DNA of 64,000 bases. Source: JAOARY01 sp045345765 (GTDB lineage: Bacteria; Bacillota; Clostridia; Peptostreptococcales; Peptostreptococcaceae). The notes under the pieces were generated by a model, which was not told the DNA's origin, ran no database searches, and worked only from the letters and a program-made list of their open reading frames with translations. Of the stretch, positions 1-8,487 are shown piece by piece (the stretch's first letter is position 1; every line of letters starts with the position of its first letter). Location of the stretch: contig CP148265.1 of NCBI GenBank assembly GCA_045345765.1, positions 868,001-932,000 on the forward strand, read 5' to 3'. A program made the position numbers and the translations under genes.

Positions 1-12
1 AAAATAAAAAAT

Positions 13-1950
13 ATGGATTTAACAGCCATAGAAAAATACGAAGATTATTTTACTAAATCAAATGAATTTATAGCTACATTAAATGCTATGCTTAATAATC
101 TAAATGAAGATTATTTTACTAATAATAGTATAGATAAATTAAAAGAAGATAATAATAAATTATATGAGGAGTTATTTACTTCAAATTATTCTACATCTTA
201 TTCTAATCCAGTTTATTGCGTAGATAAATTTGATAAACAAGGTAAGATATTTTCATATGTTTATCATCAATTAAGATCTTTAATTCCTTCTATATATAAT
301 CAAAAATTTGATAAATTAAATAAAACATTAGACCTTTATATTAATTTTTATGAAGAAGTTAATAAAGATGATTCTTTCGAAAATCTAAATGAACTTATAA
401 AAGAATTTGCTATAGACCATGCTTATTCTAATTATGTTGATTTTGTAAATGTAGGTTATGCTCATGATTATTTTAACTATACAAATATATTAAATGAATC
501 AGACCTTAAAGATCCAAAGTATTTATTTAAATTTGGTTCTTATGTTAGTGATGATGAAATAAAAACAGTAGAGTTCTTATCTAATTATGACGAAGCTAAA
601 TTAGACGAATTATCAAAATCAATAGCAAATGCTTATGTAGAAGGTTTTAAAAGAGATAATAAAGATTATACATTAAGAAAGCATGTAAGAATTGTTTGTA
701 ATTTAGGACAAGAACTTATAACTAAAAAAATAATAGATTATTTAAAAGAATTTGATTTAAACGGTTATATATATGATATTGAAACTAAGGAATTAAATAA
801 ACAATACAACTATGACCATAAATTTGACTTAGCACTTTATCTAAATGAACATTTTATAACTCATTCGAATAAAGAATTTAAAAGAGCTTGCAAGGATAAG
901 GAAGAAGTTCTAAGAAATTATTCAGGTATATTATTCATAGAAAGATTTGGTGAAGAACCATTCTCTCCAAAATCTAATGATGCTAGAATAACATTAAATG
1001 AAGAAGAACAAAAATACTATCAAACAATGCAACAAAACAGAAGAGTAGTTATAGAAGAATATGTTCCAGAAACACAAAGAAGCTTCTGTATAGTGGCTTT
1101 CCCTGTGTATGAAATAGGTGATAATTTCAAAGAAATATTTGAAGATATAATAAAAATAAATATGTTAGATGTTTATAAATATGAAAAAATTCAAACTACA
1201 CTTATAAATGCTTTAGATGAAGCAGAGTTTGTACATGTTAAAGGTAGCGGCTCAAATAAAACAAATATCAAAGTAAAAATGCACAAACTTAATAATAAAG
1301 AAAAGGAAACTAATTTCGTAAACTGTGTTGCTGATGTTAATATTCCTCTTGGAGAAGTATTTACTTCACCTGTATTAAAGGATACAAATGGAATATTACA
1401 TGTTGAAGATATTTATCTAAATGGCTTTAGATATTTGAACCTTGAAATAGAGTTTGAAGATGGTTATGTTAAGAACTATACTTGTACTAATTTTGAAAAG
1501 GAAGAAGATAATAAAAACTATATAAAAGAAAATTTATTATTCCCTCATAACACTTTACCAATTGGTGAATTTGCAATCGGTACTAATACATTAGCATATG
1601 TTATATCTAAGAAATATAATATATTAGATAAATTACCTATTTTAATAATAGAAAAAATGGGCCCTCACTTTGCAATTGGTGATACTTGTTTTTCTTGGTC
1701 AGAAGATAATAAGGTTTATAATCCAATGGATAATAAAGAAATAATGGCAAAAGATAATGAAAGATCAATACTTAGAAAAGAGGATGTATCTAAGGCTTAT
1801 ACTAATTGTCATACAGATATAACTTTGCCTTATGATTCTTTAGAAAGAATCAGTGCTATAACTTATGATAATAAAGAAATTGATATAATAAGAGATAGCA
1901 GATTCGTTCTTGAAGGAACTTTAGAACTAAATGAACCTTTTGATAAATAA
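13..1950 (+). CDS. M29-family metallo-aminopeptidase with long N-terminal extension
   Basis: Probable cytoplasmic aminopeptidase of the M29 (AmpS/PepS) family, which releases N-terminal residues from peptides using a two-metal centre. The family motifs lie in the C-terminal third: NIPLGEVFTSP near residue 443, GEFAIGTN near 518, GPHFAIGDT near 550 and NCHTDI near 598. The Glu and His residues in them are the expected metal ligands. At 645 aa it is much longer than the usual ~410 aa; the first ~230 residues are acidic, Asn-rich and not recognised. The frame stays open to the window edge and no ribosome binding site is visible before 13, so the true start may lie upstream. It is followed by a hairpin element at 1974. 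Confidence 0.8.
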   Translation: MDLTAIEKYEDYFTKSNEFIATLNAMLNNLNEDYFTNNSIDKLKEDNNKLYEELFTSNYSTSYSNPVYCVDKFDKQGKIFSYVYHQLRSLIPSIYNQKFDKLNKTLDLYINFYEEVNKDDSFENLNELIKEFAIDHAYSNYVDFVNVGYAHDYFNYTNILNESDLKDPKYLFKFGSYVSDDEIKTVEFLSNYDEAKLDELSKSIANAYVEGFKRDNKDYTLRKHVRIVCNLGQELITKKIIDYLKEFDLNGYIYDIETKELNKQYNYDHKFDLALYLNEHFITHSNKEFKRACKDKEEVLRNYSGILFIERFGEEPFSPKSNDARITLNEEEQKYYQTMQQNRRVVIEEYVPETQRSFCIVAFPVYEIGDNFKEIFEDIIKINMLDVYKYEKIQTTLINALDEAEFVHVKGSGSNKTNIKVKMHKLNNKEKETNFVNCVADVNIPLGEVFTSPVLKDTNGILHVEDIYLNGFRYLNLEIEFEDGYVKNYTCTNFEKEEDNKNYIKENLLFPHNTLPIGEFAIGTNTLAYVISKKYNILDKLPILIIEKMGPHFAIGDTCFSWSEDNKVYNPMDNKEIMAKDNERSILRKEDVSKAYTNCHTDITLPYDSLERISAITYDNKEIDIIRDSRFVLEGTLELNEPFDK

Positions 1951-1973
1951 AAAATTCTTATAAAAAATTATAC

Positions 1974-2069
1974 GAGGCTGTCACATCAAAAAATTTAGCT
2001 ACAATATCCTGTGTTTTATTTTAAAACGAACATAATATGTTGTTGTATTTTTCTTGATGCAACAGCCTC
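1974..2069. repeat. Long hairpin element, probable bidirectional terminator (family copy 1)
   Basis: The outer arms GAGGCTGT and ACAGCCTC, followed inward by ATCAA/TTGAT, form an imperfect ~96-nt hairpin. The internal core reads AGCTACAATAT ... AACATAATAT. A close relative lies at 38857-38956 and the core recurs at 3757-3818, so this is a dispersed family placed at 3' ends of genes. It probably ends transcription of the aminopeptidase gene. Confidence 0.65.
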
Positions 2070-2224
2070 ATCTTATTTTCTTCTTTATTTTCTTCTCTAA
2101 TTTCTTCTTTGCATTGTTTACAATTTTGTTATAACTAGCTTAAATTTCTCATAGTCGATTTTATTTTTACATATTTTATATTATAATTAAACTGTTATAG
2201 CAAAAGACTAAAGGAGTGATTTAT

Positions 2225-3742
2225 TTGAAAAAGTTTAGTAAAAAAGTTCTTGGGAGTGTGTTGATACTTAGTTTTATAACTAGCACTTCTTATGCTAAAG
2301 ATTTTGATGATTTAGTTAAGATAAACGATTCAAAAAAAATCTGGACAATCGAGTTTAACCATGAGATAGATACTGATACCGAAAATGTATCTACAGATAA
2401 TATTTATATTAAAGATAATGACAATAAAAAATACAAAGATGAAATAACACTTAGTATAACACCTGATAAAAAATCTATTAAGGTAATTCCTGAAGATTTA
2501 ACTTTTAAAGAAGGTGAAAAATATTATCTTTGTATTGATGATGATTTTAAAGATAAAAATAATAAAAAATTAGAAGATGATATTAAAATGCCTTTTGTGA
2601 TGGGTGCTGAAAAAGAAGATATTGTAGAATTTGAAGATTCTAAATTAGAAGACAATATAAAAGATGAATTAAGATTAGATGATAACGATGTTGTAACAAA
2701 AGATGATATGAAAAAAATAGAAAAATTAAATCTTGATGATAAAAATATCTCTGATTTAAAGGGATTAAAAGAATGTATTAATCTTGAAGAATTAACGCTT
2801 AGCAATAATTCTATAGAAGATTTATCTGATTTAAAGAATTTAAATGAACTTAAAGTATTAAATTTAAATGATAATAATATTGATAGTATTGAAGATTTAA
2901 CAGGTTTAGAAAAATTAGAAGAACTTAATCTTTCTAATAATGAAATTGAAGATTTAAAACCACTTAGTAATTTAAAAGCTTTAGAAAAATTAATATTAAG
3001 TTCTAATGATATTAGTGATTTGGATGGAATTGAAACACTTTTAGATTTAGAATACCTTGATATTTCTGATAATGATGTTGAAGATATTAAAGATTTAAGA
3101 GATTTGGAAAATCTTAGACAACTATTTTTACAAGATAATCAAATAAATAGCTTAAAATATCTTGATGATGTTGAAGAATTAAAAGTACTTAATCTTGAAG
3201 AAAATAAAATTGAAACTATTGAAGGCATAGAAGATTTGGATGAATTAGAATATCTTAATTTGATGAATAATAGAATTGATGATGTAAAGCTAATAGAAAG
3301 CTTTGATAATTTAGAAGAATTATATTTAGGTGGTAATAATTTAGATATTGATGACCAATCTATATTGGATGATTTAACTGAGCTTAGAAGATTAGATTTA
3401 ACATCTTGTGGTGTTGATAATTTAGATGCCATTTCTGATATAACTAATTTAAGATATTTAAATATTAATAATAACGATGTTAGTGAATTAGCACCTATAG
3501 CAAAATTATATAAATTAGAGGAGTTCTATTTTAAGGGAAATGATGTATCTGATTTAGATATATTAGAAGATCTTGAAGATTTAGAAGTTCTTGATATTAG
3601 AGATAATCCAGTAAAAGATGTTGATGCAATTATAACTTTAGAAGATTTGGACAAATTATATATAACATCTTCACAAGAAGATAAATTTGAAGATGATTTT
3701 GAAGATGTTGATGATAATGGTACAGATATAATAGTTGACTAG
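2225..3742 (+). CDS. Secreted leucine-rich-repeat protein (internalin-type repeats)
   Basis: Exported protein of about 505 aa. A Sec signal peptide (MKKFSKKVLGSVLILSFITS, cleavage after SYA) is followed by a ~100-residue beta-rich domain resembling the SbsA/Ig-like domain, then from about residue 155 a regular array of ~22-residue LRRs (pattern LxxLxxLxLxxNxIxDL). Start: the frame opens at GTG 2216, but the ribosome binding site AAGGAG at 2211-2216 overlaps that codon, so TTG 2225 is preferred. There is no LPXTG motif, cell-wall-binding repeat or lipobox, so it is probably released or held non-covalently. It shares the N-terminal domain (KIWTIEF motif) and layout with the LRR cluster at 56-63 kb, most closely the protein at 61970. 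Role unknown; LRR arrays usually bind proteins. Confidence 0.85.
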   Translation: MKKFSKKVLGSVLILSFITSTSYAKDFDDLVKINDSKKIWTIEFNHEIDTDTENVSTDNIYIKDNDNKKYKDEITLSITPDKKSIKVIPEDLTFKEGEKYYLCIDDDFKDKNNKKLEDDIKMPFVMGAEKEDIVEFEDSKLEDNIKDELRLDDNDVVTKDDMKKIEKLNLDDKNISDLKGLKECINLEELTLSNNSIEDLSDLKNLNELKVLNLNDNNIDSIEDLTGLEKLEELNLSNNEIEDLKPLSNLKALEKLILSSNDISDLDGIETLLDLEYLDISDNDVEDIKDLRDLENLRQLFLQDNQINSLKYLDDVEELKVLNLEENKIETIEGIEDLDELEYLNLMNNRIDDVKLIESFDNLEELYLGGNNLDIDDQSILDDLTELRRLDLTSCGVDNLDAISDITNLRYLNINNNDVSELAPIAKLYKLEEFYFKGNDVSDLDILEDLEDLEVLDIRDNPVKDVDAIITLEDLDKLYITSSQEDKFEDDFEDVDDNGTDIIVD

Positions 3743-3756
3743 ATATCAAATAAAAA

Positions 3757-3818
3757 AATAAAGCTACAATATACTATGTTATAAATTTAAAATAAACATA
3801 ATATATTGTATCTTTTTT
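3757..3818 (+). terminator. Hairpin terminator after the LRR gene (family copy 2)
   Basis: Arms 3763-3780 and 3794-3811 pair with few mismatches and are followed by a T-run. The core AGCTACAATAT ... AACATAATAT is the same as in the elements at 1974 and 38857, but the outer GAGGCTGT-type arms are missing. Confidence 0.6.
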
Positions 3819-3837
3819 ATTATTAAAACAATGTCTT

Positions 3838-4099
3838 TTTATAAATGAAGGTATGGATATAGATGAAGCTTGTGAAAGTGCTGTATAAAGAAGATTTTCT
3901 CCAATAATTTTGAGTACAACAACAACTGTAATAGGTTTGATACCATTAGTTATTGCAGGAGGAAAAATGGTTTAGACCAATCGCAATCACACTTATTGGT
4001 GGTTTGTTTGTTGGTACTATATTAACATTAGTAGTTATTCCAACATTGTATGATATGGTATTAAACAAAAAAATAAAAAACTTCAAAAATAAAATATAA
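3838..4099 (+). pseudogene. C-terminal remnant of an RND-family efflux permease
   Basis: Read in two frames, this encodes the end of an AcrB-type RND transporter: FINEGMDIDEACESAV, an in-frame TAA, RRFSPIILSTTTTVIG..., then after a one-base frameshift near 3968, FRPIAITLIGGLFVGTIL followed by LVVIPTLYDMV and a stop at 4097. The pattern xxRRFxPIxxTTxTTxxGLxP...GGxMxRPIAI is typical of the last transmembrane segments of the family. Both the stop (probably AAA to TAA) and the frameshift disable it, and the rest of the gene is absent. It sits between two terminator hairpins. Confidence 0.8.
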
Positions 4100-4121
4100 A
4101 TAAAAAAAGCTTTAAATCAAC

Positions 4122-4168
4122 AAAACCAATGATATTATGTTTAAAATAAACATAATATCATTGGTTTT
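4122..4168. terminator. Perfect 22-bp hairpin, bidirectional terminator
   Basis: AAAACCAATGATATTATGTT and its exact complement are separated by a 3-nt loop, with A- and T-runs on the two sides. The inner ATTATGTTT/AAACATAAT arms match the core of the dispersed hairpin family. The stop codon of the small minus-strand ORF (4158) lies inside the stem, so the hairpin would end that transcript immediately. Confidence 0.75.
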
Positions 4169-4286
4169 TTTCTAATATAATAGGTCTTTCACTATTAGAT
4201 TTTATATGCTCCCTATAATCACTAATATACATAGATCCATACAATAAAATTACAACTATTGCAATTATTAAATTGATTTTTTTCAT
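4158..4286 (-). CDS. Small membrane protein, 42 aa (hypothetical)
   Basis: Short ORF starting MKKINLIIAIVVILLYGSMY, with one hydrophobic segment (residues ~4-20) and a short charged tail. An SD-like GGGAGTG lies 8 nt before the ATG, much like the leaders of the 2225 and 4478 genes. The stop codon is inside the terminator at 4122-4168. Leader, membrane segment and terminator together make it credible as a gene, but I recognise no family. Confidence 0.45.
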   Translation of the reverse strand: MKKINLIIAIVVILLYGSMYISDYREHIKSNSERPIILEKNQ

Positions 4287-4351
4287 TTTAATCACTCCCA
4301 ATAGTATTTTTTTTATACAATATATTACAAAAGCACCACCACAGAATAATA

Positions 4352-4395
4352 AAAATATAGTTGTATATATTATAACCCATATACAACTATATTTT
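4352..4395. repeat. 17-bp hairpin, upstream member of a pair flanking the 4478 gene
   Basis: AAATATAGTTGTATAT (4353-4368) and its exact complement (4379-4394) are separated by a 10-nt loop ATTATAACCC. A copy with one loop change lies at 5072-5119 on the other side of the 181-aa gene. Confidence 0.7.
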
Positions 4396-4477
4396 ATGGA
4401 TAAAAAAACAACAGATGTATTTTTTTACTTGTAATCTGATTTTTTTAGTATAAAATAATTGTAAAAGGAGTGATTTT

Positions 4478-5023
4478 ATGAAAAAAATATTAGTTTTAAT
4501 TATAGCTATTGTGCTTTTTGGGTTAATTTATTTTAATTTTACTAAAAATAATAATGAAAAAGAATTGATTAAATTAAAAATACAAAATGAAAATGAAATT
4601 TTTGTTGAAGATATTTATAATAAAATTTATGATGAATTAGATGATTCATCAAAAAATTTATCTTATGATAATAAATTAGATTTAATAAGAGAATTATACC
4701 TAAAAAAAACCGCTTATTTGGAAGAAGATGATAGTGAAATAGATAAACAAAAAGCAAGAACTGCCTATGATAAATTTACGATAGACGATATTAATAAAGC
4801 CAAAGAATCCGCGATAGAATATTATAAAAAAACTGTATTTGAAGTTGAAAATTTAGAATTTATGAAAGAACATGAGATGTATACATCTTATGCAGGTGAG
4901 GTTGAAAAACAAAATATTATTATATTTGAAGTTGAAATAAAAAATAGTGATAATCCAAATAGAAGTATAACTATAGTAAAAGATGAAGAAAATAATTGGG
5001 TTGTTGAAAATGAAGGTTATTAA
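4478..5023 (+). CDS. Exported or membrane-anchored small protein, 181 aa (hypothetical)
   Basis: The N-terminal hydrophobic segment (KKILVLIIAIVLFGLIYF, residues 2-19) acts as a signal peptide or anchor and has no lipobox. A charged helical stretch (residues ~30-125) follows, then a short beta-rich end (IIIFEVEIKN ... NNWVVENEGY) reminiscent of NTF2-like lipoprotein tails, though I cannot confirm a family. The SD AAAGGAG is 7 nt from the ATG, and a weak promoter (TTGTAA-16-TAAAAT) lies upstream. Near-identical hairpins at 4352-4395 and 5072-5119 bracket the gene, suggesting it arrived or is maintained as a small cassette. Confidence 0.65.
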   Translation: MKKILVLIIAIVLFGLIYFNFTKNNNEKELIKLKIQNENEIFVEDIYNKIYDELDDSSKNLSYDNKLDLIRELYLKKTAYLEEDDSEIDKQKARTAYDKFTIDDINKAKESAIEYYKKTVFEVENLEFMKEHEMYTSYAGEVEKQNIIIFEVEIKNSDNPNRSITIVKDEENNWVVENEGY

Positions 5024-5071
5024 AAGAACTAATATTATTTTTATTTCATTCTTTAGCATACAGCATCATCC

Positions 5072-5119
5072 TTAATATATAGTTGTATATATTATAACCT
5101 ATATACAACTATATATTAA
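5072..5119. repeat. 19-bp hairpin, downstream member of the flanking pair
   Basis: The arms read ATATATAGTTGTATAT and its complement, with loop ATTATAACCT. It is almost the same sequence as 4352-4395. It has no clear T-run, so it need not be a terminator. Confidence 0.7.
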
Positions 5120-5169
5120 CATTTTAAAGTATTATTTACTATATATATTCAATTTTTATTATTTATAAA

Positions 5170-5964
5170 CTATTTTCTTGCTTTTTTAGTACATTGTCTT
5201 ACTGCCTCTATTATCCCTGCTCTAAACTTATGATCTTCTAATACCTTTACAGCTTCTATTGTTGTTCCACCTGGAGAACAAACATTATCCTTTAATTTTC
5301 CTGGATGCTCATTTGTTTCTAATATCATTTTAGCTGAACCCAAAAGTGCTTGGGCTGCCATCTTATAAGCCTTATCTCTTGGAAGACCTTCAAGTACTCC
5401 ACCATCAGCCAAAGCTTCTATAAACATATAAGCATATGCTGGTGATGAACCATGAACAGAAGTCGCTGCATCAATTAAACTTTCATCTATAATTTCAGCT
5501 TTTCCAAAGCTTTCAAATATATTTATAACGGATTGTAATTCATCTTTAGTAATATCTTTACTTTCACAAATAGAAGTCATACCTTCTCCTACTAAAGCTG
5601 GTGTATTTGGCATAGTTCTAACAACTTTTATATCCTTATCAAACATCTTCTTAGTTGACTTTATTTTTATTCCTGCTGCAATTGTTATTATTATTACATC
5701 TTTTTTTACAACATCTTTGATTTCTTTAATTACAGCTTCATAAAACTTTGGCTTTATTGCTAATATAATATAGTCTGACTTTGAAGCAACTTCCTTGTTA
5801 TCCTTTGAAATTTGTATATTATAAGCTTCTTTTACTTTATTTAAATTAGATTCATTTAAATCGCTCACTATTATATTTTCACTATTAAATATCTTAGCTT
5901 CACAAATTCCACCTATCATTGCCTGAGCCATATTTCCACAACCGATAATTCCTAAGTTTTTCAA
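5170..5964 (-). CDS. proC: Pyrroline-5-carboxylate reductase
   Basis: Reduces 1-pyrroline-5-carboxylate to proline with NAD(P)H. The Rossmann motif LGIIGCGNMAQAMIGG is at the N-terminus; the family signature occurs near the C-terminus (LKDNVCSPGGTTIEAV), and HGSSPAYAYMFIEAL carries the conserved SPAY segment. Length ~264 aa is normal. GTG 5973 is possible, but TTG 5964 gives the usual MKNLGIIG start with better SD spacing. It lies 3' of hypD on the same strand. HypD makes pyrroline-5-carboxylate from hydroxyproline, so this enzyme completes the route to proline, a Stickland electron acceptor. The 155-nt gap before it may hold its own promoter. Confidence 0.93.
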   Translation of the reverse strand: MKNLGIIGCGNMAQAMIGGICEAKIFNSENIIVSDLNESNLNKVKEAYNIQISKDNKEVASKSDYIILAIKPKFYEAVIKEIKDVVKKDVIIITIAAGIKIKSTKKMFDKDIKVVRTMPNTPALVGEGMTSICESKDITKDELQSVINIFESFGKAEIIDESLIDAATSVHGSSPAYAYMFIEALADGGVLEGLPRDKAYKMAAQALLGSAKMILETNEHPGKLKDNVCSPGGTTIEAVKVLEDHKFRAGIIEAVRQCTKKARK

Positions 5965-6020
5965 ATCAATCACTCACTTTCTAATTTTATATTATTCATT
6001 ATATATTTTTTAATTGCCAA

Positions 6021-6119
6021 GCTATCAACCGCTTATTTTGATACTTATAATTATTTTATCTTTTTATTCATTATAAACTATATCGCTTAATCAAATTATA
6101 ATTATTTTATTTTTTTATT
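6021..6119. repeat. Imperfect ~45-bp tandem repeat between hypD and proC
   Basis: CTATCAACCGCTTATTTTGA... (6022-6068) and CTATATCGCTTAATCAAATT... (6079-6119) share the CGCTTA...TATAATTATTTTAT...TTTTTAT backbone. Both are noncoding and extremely AT-rich. A weak minus-strand promoter for proC may lie just downstream (TTGATA with TATATA or TATAAT). Confidence 0.4.
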
Positions 6120-6128
6120 TATTACAAA

Positions 6129-8486
6129 TTATATATTTTGCTCTGTTCTTAATATTATTTCATCTTGTAAATTCTTATCTAAATTATTAAAATAATCACT
6201 AAATCCAGCAACTCTAACTATTAAATTTTCATATTCACTAGGATTTTTTTGAGCATCCAAAAGTGTTTCTTTATCTACTACATTAAATTGTATATGATGC
6301 CCATCAAGTTTAAAATATGCTCTTACTAAAGATAACATGCTGTTAGTTCCTTCTTCCCCTTCTACAACACTTGGTGTGAACTTTTGATTTAATAATGTTC
6401 CACCTGTTTTTAGATGATCCATTTTTGATGCTGATTTAATAACAGCAGTAGGTCCATTTATGTCAGCTCCTTTTGCTGGCGATATCCCATCTGCTAAAGG
6501 AGTATAAGAAAGTCTGCCATCAGGCATTGCTTTTATAACTGAACCAAAATATACATGACAAGTAGTTGGTAACATATTAATTCTATGCACCCCACCTTTT
6601 ATATTTTTTCTACCTGTAACTTCTTCATAGTATGAATTAAATACATCTTTCATAATAGAATCTGCATAGTCATCATCATTTCCGTACTTTGGAGTTTTTC
6701 TCTTAACTAAATGCATTATTCTGTCATGATTTTTAAAATCATCATTCATAGCATCCAAAAGCTCTTTAAAGCTAAAATTCTTCTTATCAAAAACATTGTA
6801 TTTAATAGCAGCTAGAGAATCTGTTATATTAGATATACCAACACCTTGAATATAAGATGTATTATATCTTGCCCCACCAGCATTATAGTTCTTACCTTTT
6901 TTGATACAATCATCAATTATGATTGACAAAAATGGTACTGGCATCTCATCATGATAGATTTTTTCTATTACTAGATTTCCTTTTACCTTTATGTCTATAA
7001 AATGCTTTAATTGTTTTTTGAACTCATCAAATAATTCTTCATACGAATTTAATTTTAATGGATCTTTTGTTTTTAATCCCAATTGTTTTTTGCTAACAGG
7101 GTCAAAACCTTGATTTAAAGTTATTTCTAAAATCTTAGGTAAATTAAAATAGCCAGTTAATATATAAGCTTCTTTACCAAATGCTCCAGTTTCAACACAA
7201 CCACTATTTCCACCACATCTAGCATCTTCTAAAGTCTTTCCTGCATAAAGCATTTCTTTTATTATGGCATCTGTGTTAAACATAGATGGTTGTCCAAATC
7301 CAGTTTTGATGATTTTTAATGCTCTTTTTATAAATTTGTCTGGAGATTTTGCACTTATTTGAACATTAGTGCTTGGTTGTAATAATCTCATTTCTTGAAT
7401 TACATCTAATAATAAGAAACTAACATCATTAACCCCATCACTACCATCTTTTTTTAGACCACCTATATTTATATTTGCAAAATCAGTATAAGTTCCACTT
7501 TCTTTTAATGTAACCCCAACCTTTGGTGGTGCTGGTTGATTATTAAATTTAACCCAAAATGACATCAAAAGTTCCTTTGCTTCTTCTTTTGTCATTTTAT
7601 TTTCTTCTAATTCCTTCTTGTAATAAGGATATAGATGTTGGTCTAATCTTCCTGGAGAAAATGCATCCCAAGGATTTATCTCACTTATTACACATAAATG
7701 TACAAACCAATACATTTGAATAGCTTCATAAAAAGTTTCTGGTTTATTTTTAGGAACTTTAGAACATATTTCACTTATTTTAAGTAACTCTTCTTTTCTT
7801 TTTAAATCACTTTCTGCTTGTGCCATATCTAATGCTAGCTTAGAGTATCTTTCTCCAAGAATCATAATAGCATCACAAGCAATACTCATTGCTTTTAATT
7901 CTTCTCTTTTTTGCAAAGCATTTAAATCATTTAAAAAATCTAAATTCTCTATTTCTCTTTCAATATCTTTTTTAAAATCCTTAAATCCTTTATGATAGAT
8001 TTTTTCATCCAAAACTGTGTGTCCAGGGCCTCTTTGTTCCATAAACTCTGTAAATATTCCAGCTTCGTAACAATCATTCCACGCTTGATCTACATTCTTA
8101 ATTATCTTTGATCTTATTGACCTTTCTTCCCAATATGGAATTATAACATCTTCTTGGAATTTCATAGCTTCTTTATCAACTTTAAAAAACACCTTTTTTC
8201 TTTGATCCATAGTCTTTAAATCATCAACTGTATGACAACAAAGTTCTGGATAAGTAGGTGTCATTCCTGGTGCTTCACCTCTTTCTCCAACTATAAGTTC
8301 ATCGTCATTAATTATTAATTTTTTTTCACTCATTAAATTTTTAAGTACCAAAGCTCTTAAAACAGGCTTAGAAACTTTACCTTCATATTCCTTATATGTT
8401 TTGTCCACAATATAAGCTCTTTCCATTGAAATCCTTGGTGTATAGGATAATGTTTCTTCTCTTAATTTTTGAATTCTTTTATTCAT
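6129..8486 (-). CDS. hypD: trans-4-hydroxy-L-proline dehydratase (glycyl radical enzyme)
   Basis: Oxygen-sensitive glycyl radical enzyme that dehydrates hydroxyproline to pyrroline-5-carboxylate. Seen: thiyl-radical Cys430 with Glu432 in GGNSGCVETG, and radical Gly761 in RVAGFSDYF, 24 residues from the end. Relative to the C. difficile HypD residues as I recall them (H160, D278, S334, D339, F340, C434, E436, G765), the equivalents H156, D274, S330, D335, F336, C430, E432 and G761 are all present at a constant offset of 4. This separates it from choline and glycerol lyases. At 785 aa it has full length. It starts 1 nt after its activase gene, and the downstream gene is proC, the diagnostic pairing. 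Confidence 0.93.
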   Translation of the reverse strand: MNKRIQKLREETLSYTPRISMERAYIVDKTYKEYEGKVSKPVLRALVLKNLMSEKKLIINDDELIVGERGEAPGMTPTYPELCCHTVDDLKTMDQRKKVFFKVDKEAMKFQEDVIIPYWEERSIRSKIIKNVDQAWNDCYEAGIFTEFMEQRGPGHTVLDEKIYHKGFKDFKKDIEREIENLDFLNDLNALQKREELKAMSIACDAIMILGERYSKLALDMAQAESDLKRKEELLKISEICSKVPKNKPETFYEAIQMYWFVHLCVISEINPWDAFSPGRLDQHLYPYYKKELEENKMTKEEAKELLMSFWVKFNNQPAPPKVGVTLKESGTYTDFANINIGGLKKDGSDGVNDVSFLLLDVIQEMRLLQPSTNVQISAKSPDKFIKRALKIIKTGFGQPSMFNTDAIIKEMLYAGKTLEDARCGGNSGCVETGAFGKEAYILTGYFNLPKILEITLNQGFDPVSKKQLGLKTKDPLKLNSYEELFDEFKKQLKHFIDIKVKGNLVIEKIYHDEMPVPFLSIIIDDCIKKGKNYNAGGARYNTSYIQGVGISNITDSLAAIKYNVFDKKNFSFKELLDAMNDDFKNHDRIMHLVKRKTPKYGNDDDYADSIMKDVFNSYYEEVTGRKNIKGGVHRINMLPTTCHVYFGSVIKAMPDGRLSYTPLADGISPAKGADINGPTAVIKSASKMDHLKTGGTLLNQKFTPSVVEGEEGTNSMLSLVRAYFKLDGHHIQFNVVDKETLLDAQKNPSEYENLIVRVAGFSDYFNNLDKNLQDEIILRTEQNI

Positions 8487-8487
8487 A

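Noticed and set aside
2068..2170. Minus-strand Lys-rich reading frame ending at 2068, possible gene remnant
   Set aside because: No start codon or ribosome binding site and low-complexity K/E codons; it could equally be noise beside the 1974 hairpin.
4352..5119. Reading the flanking hairpins as a CRISPR-like or IS element
   Set aside because: Only two copies, no transposase and no spacers. They are reported only as repeats.
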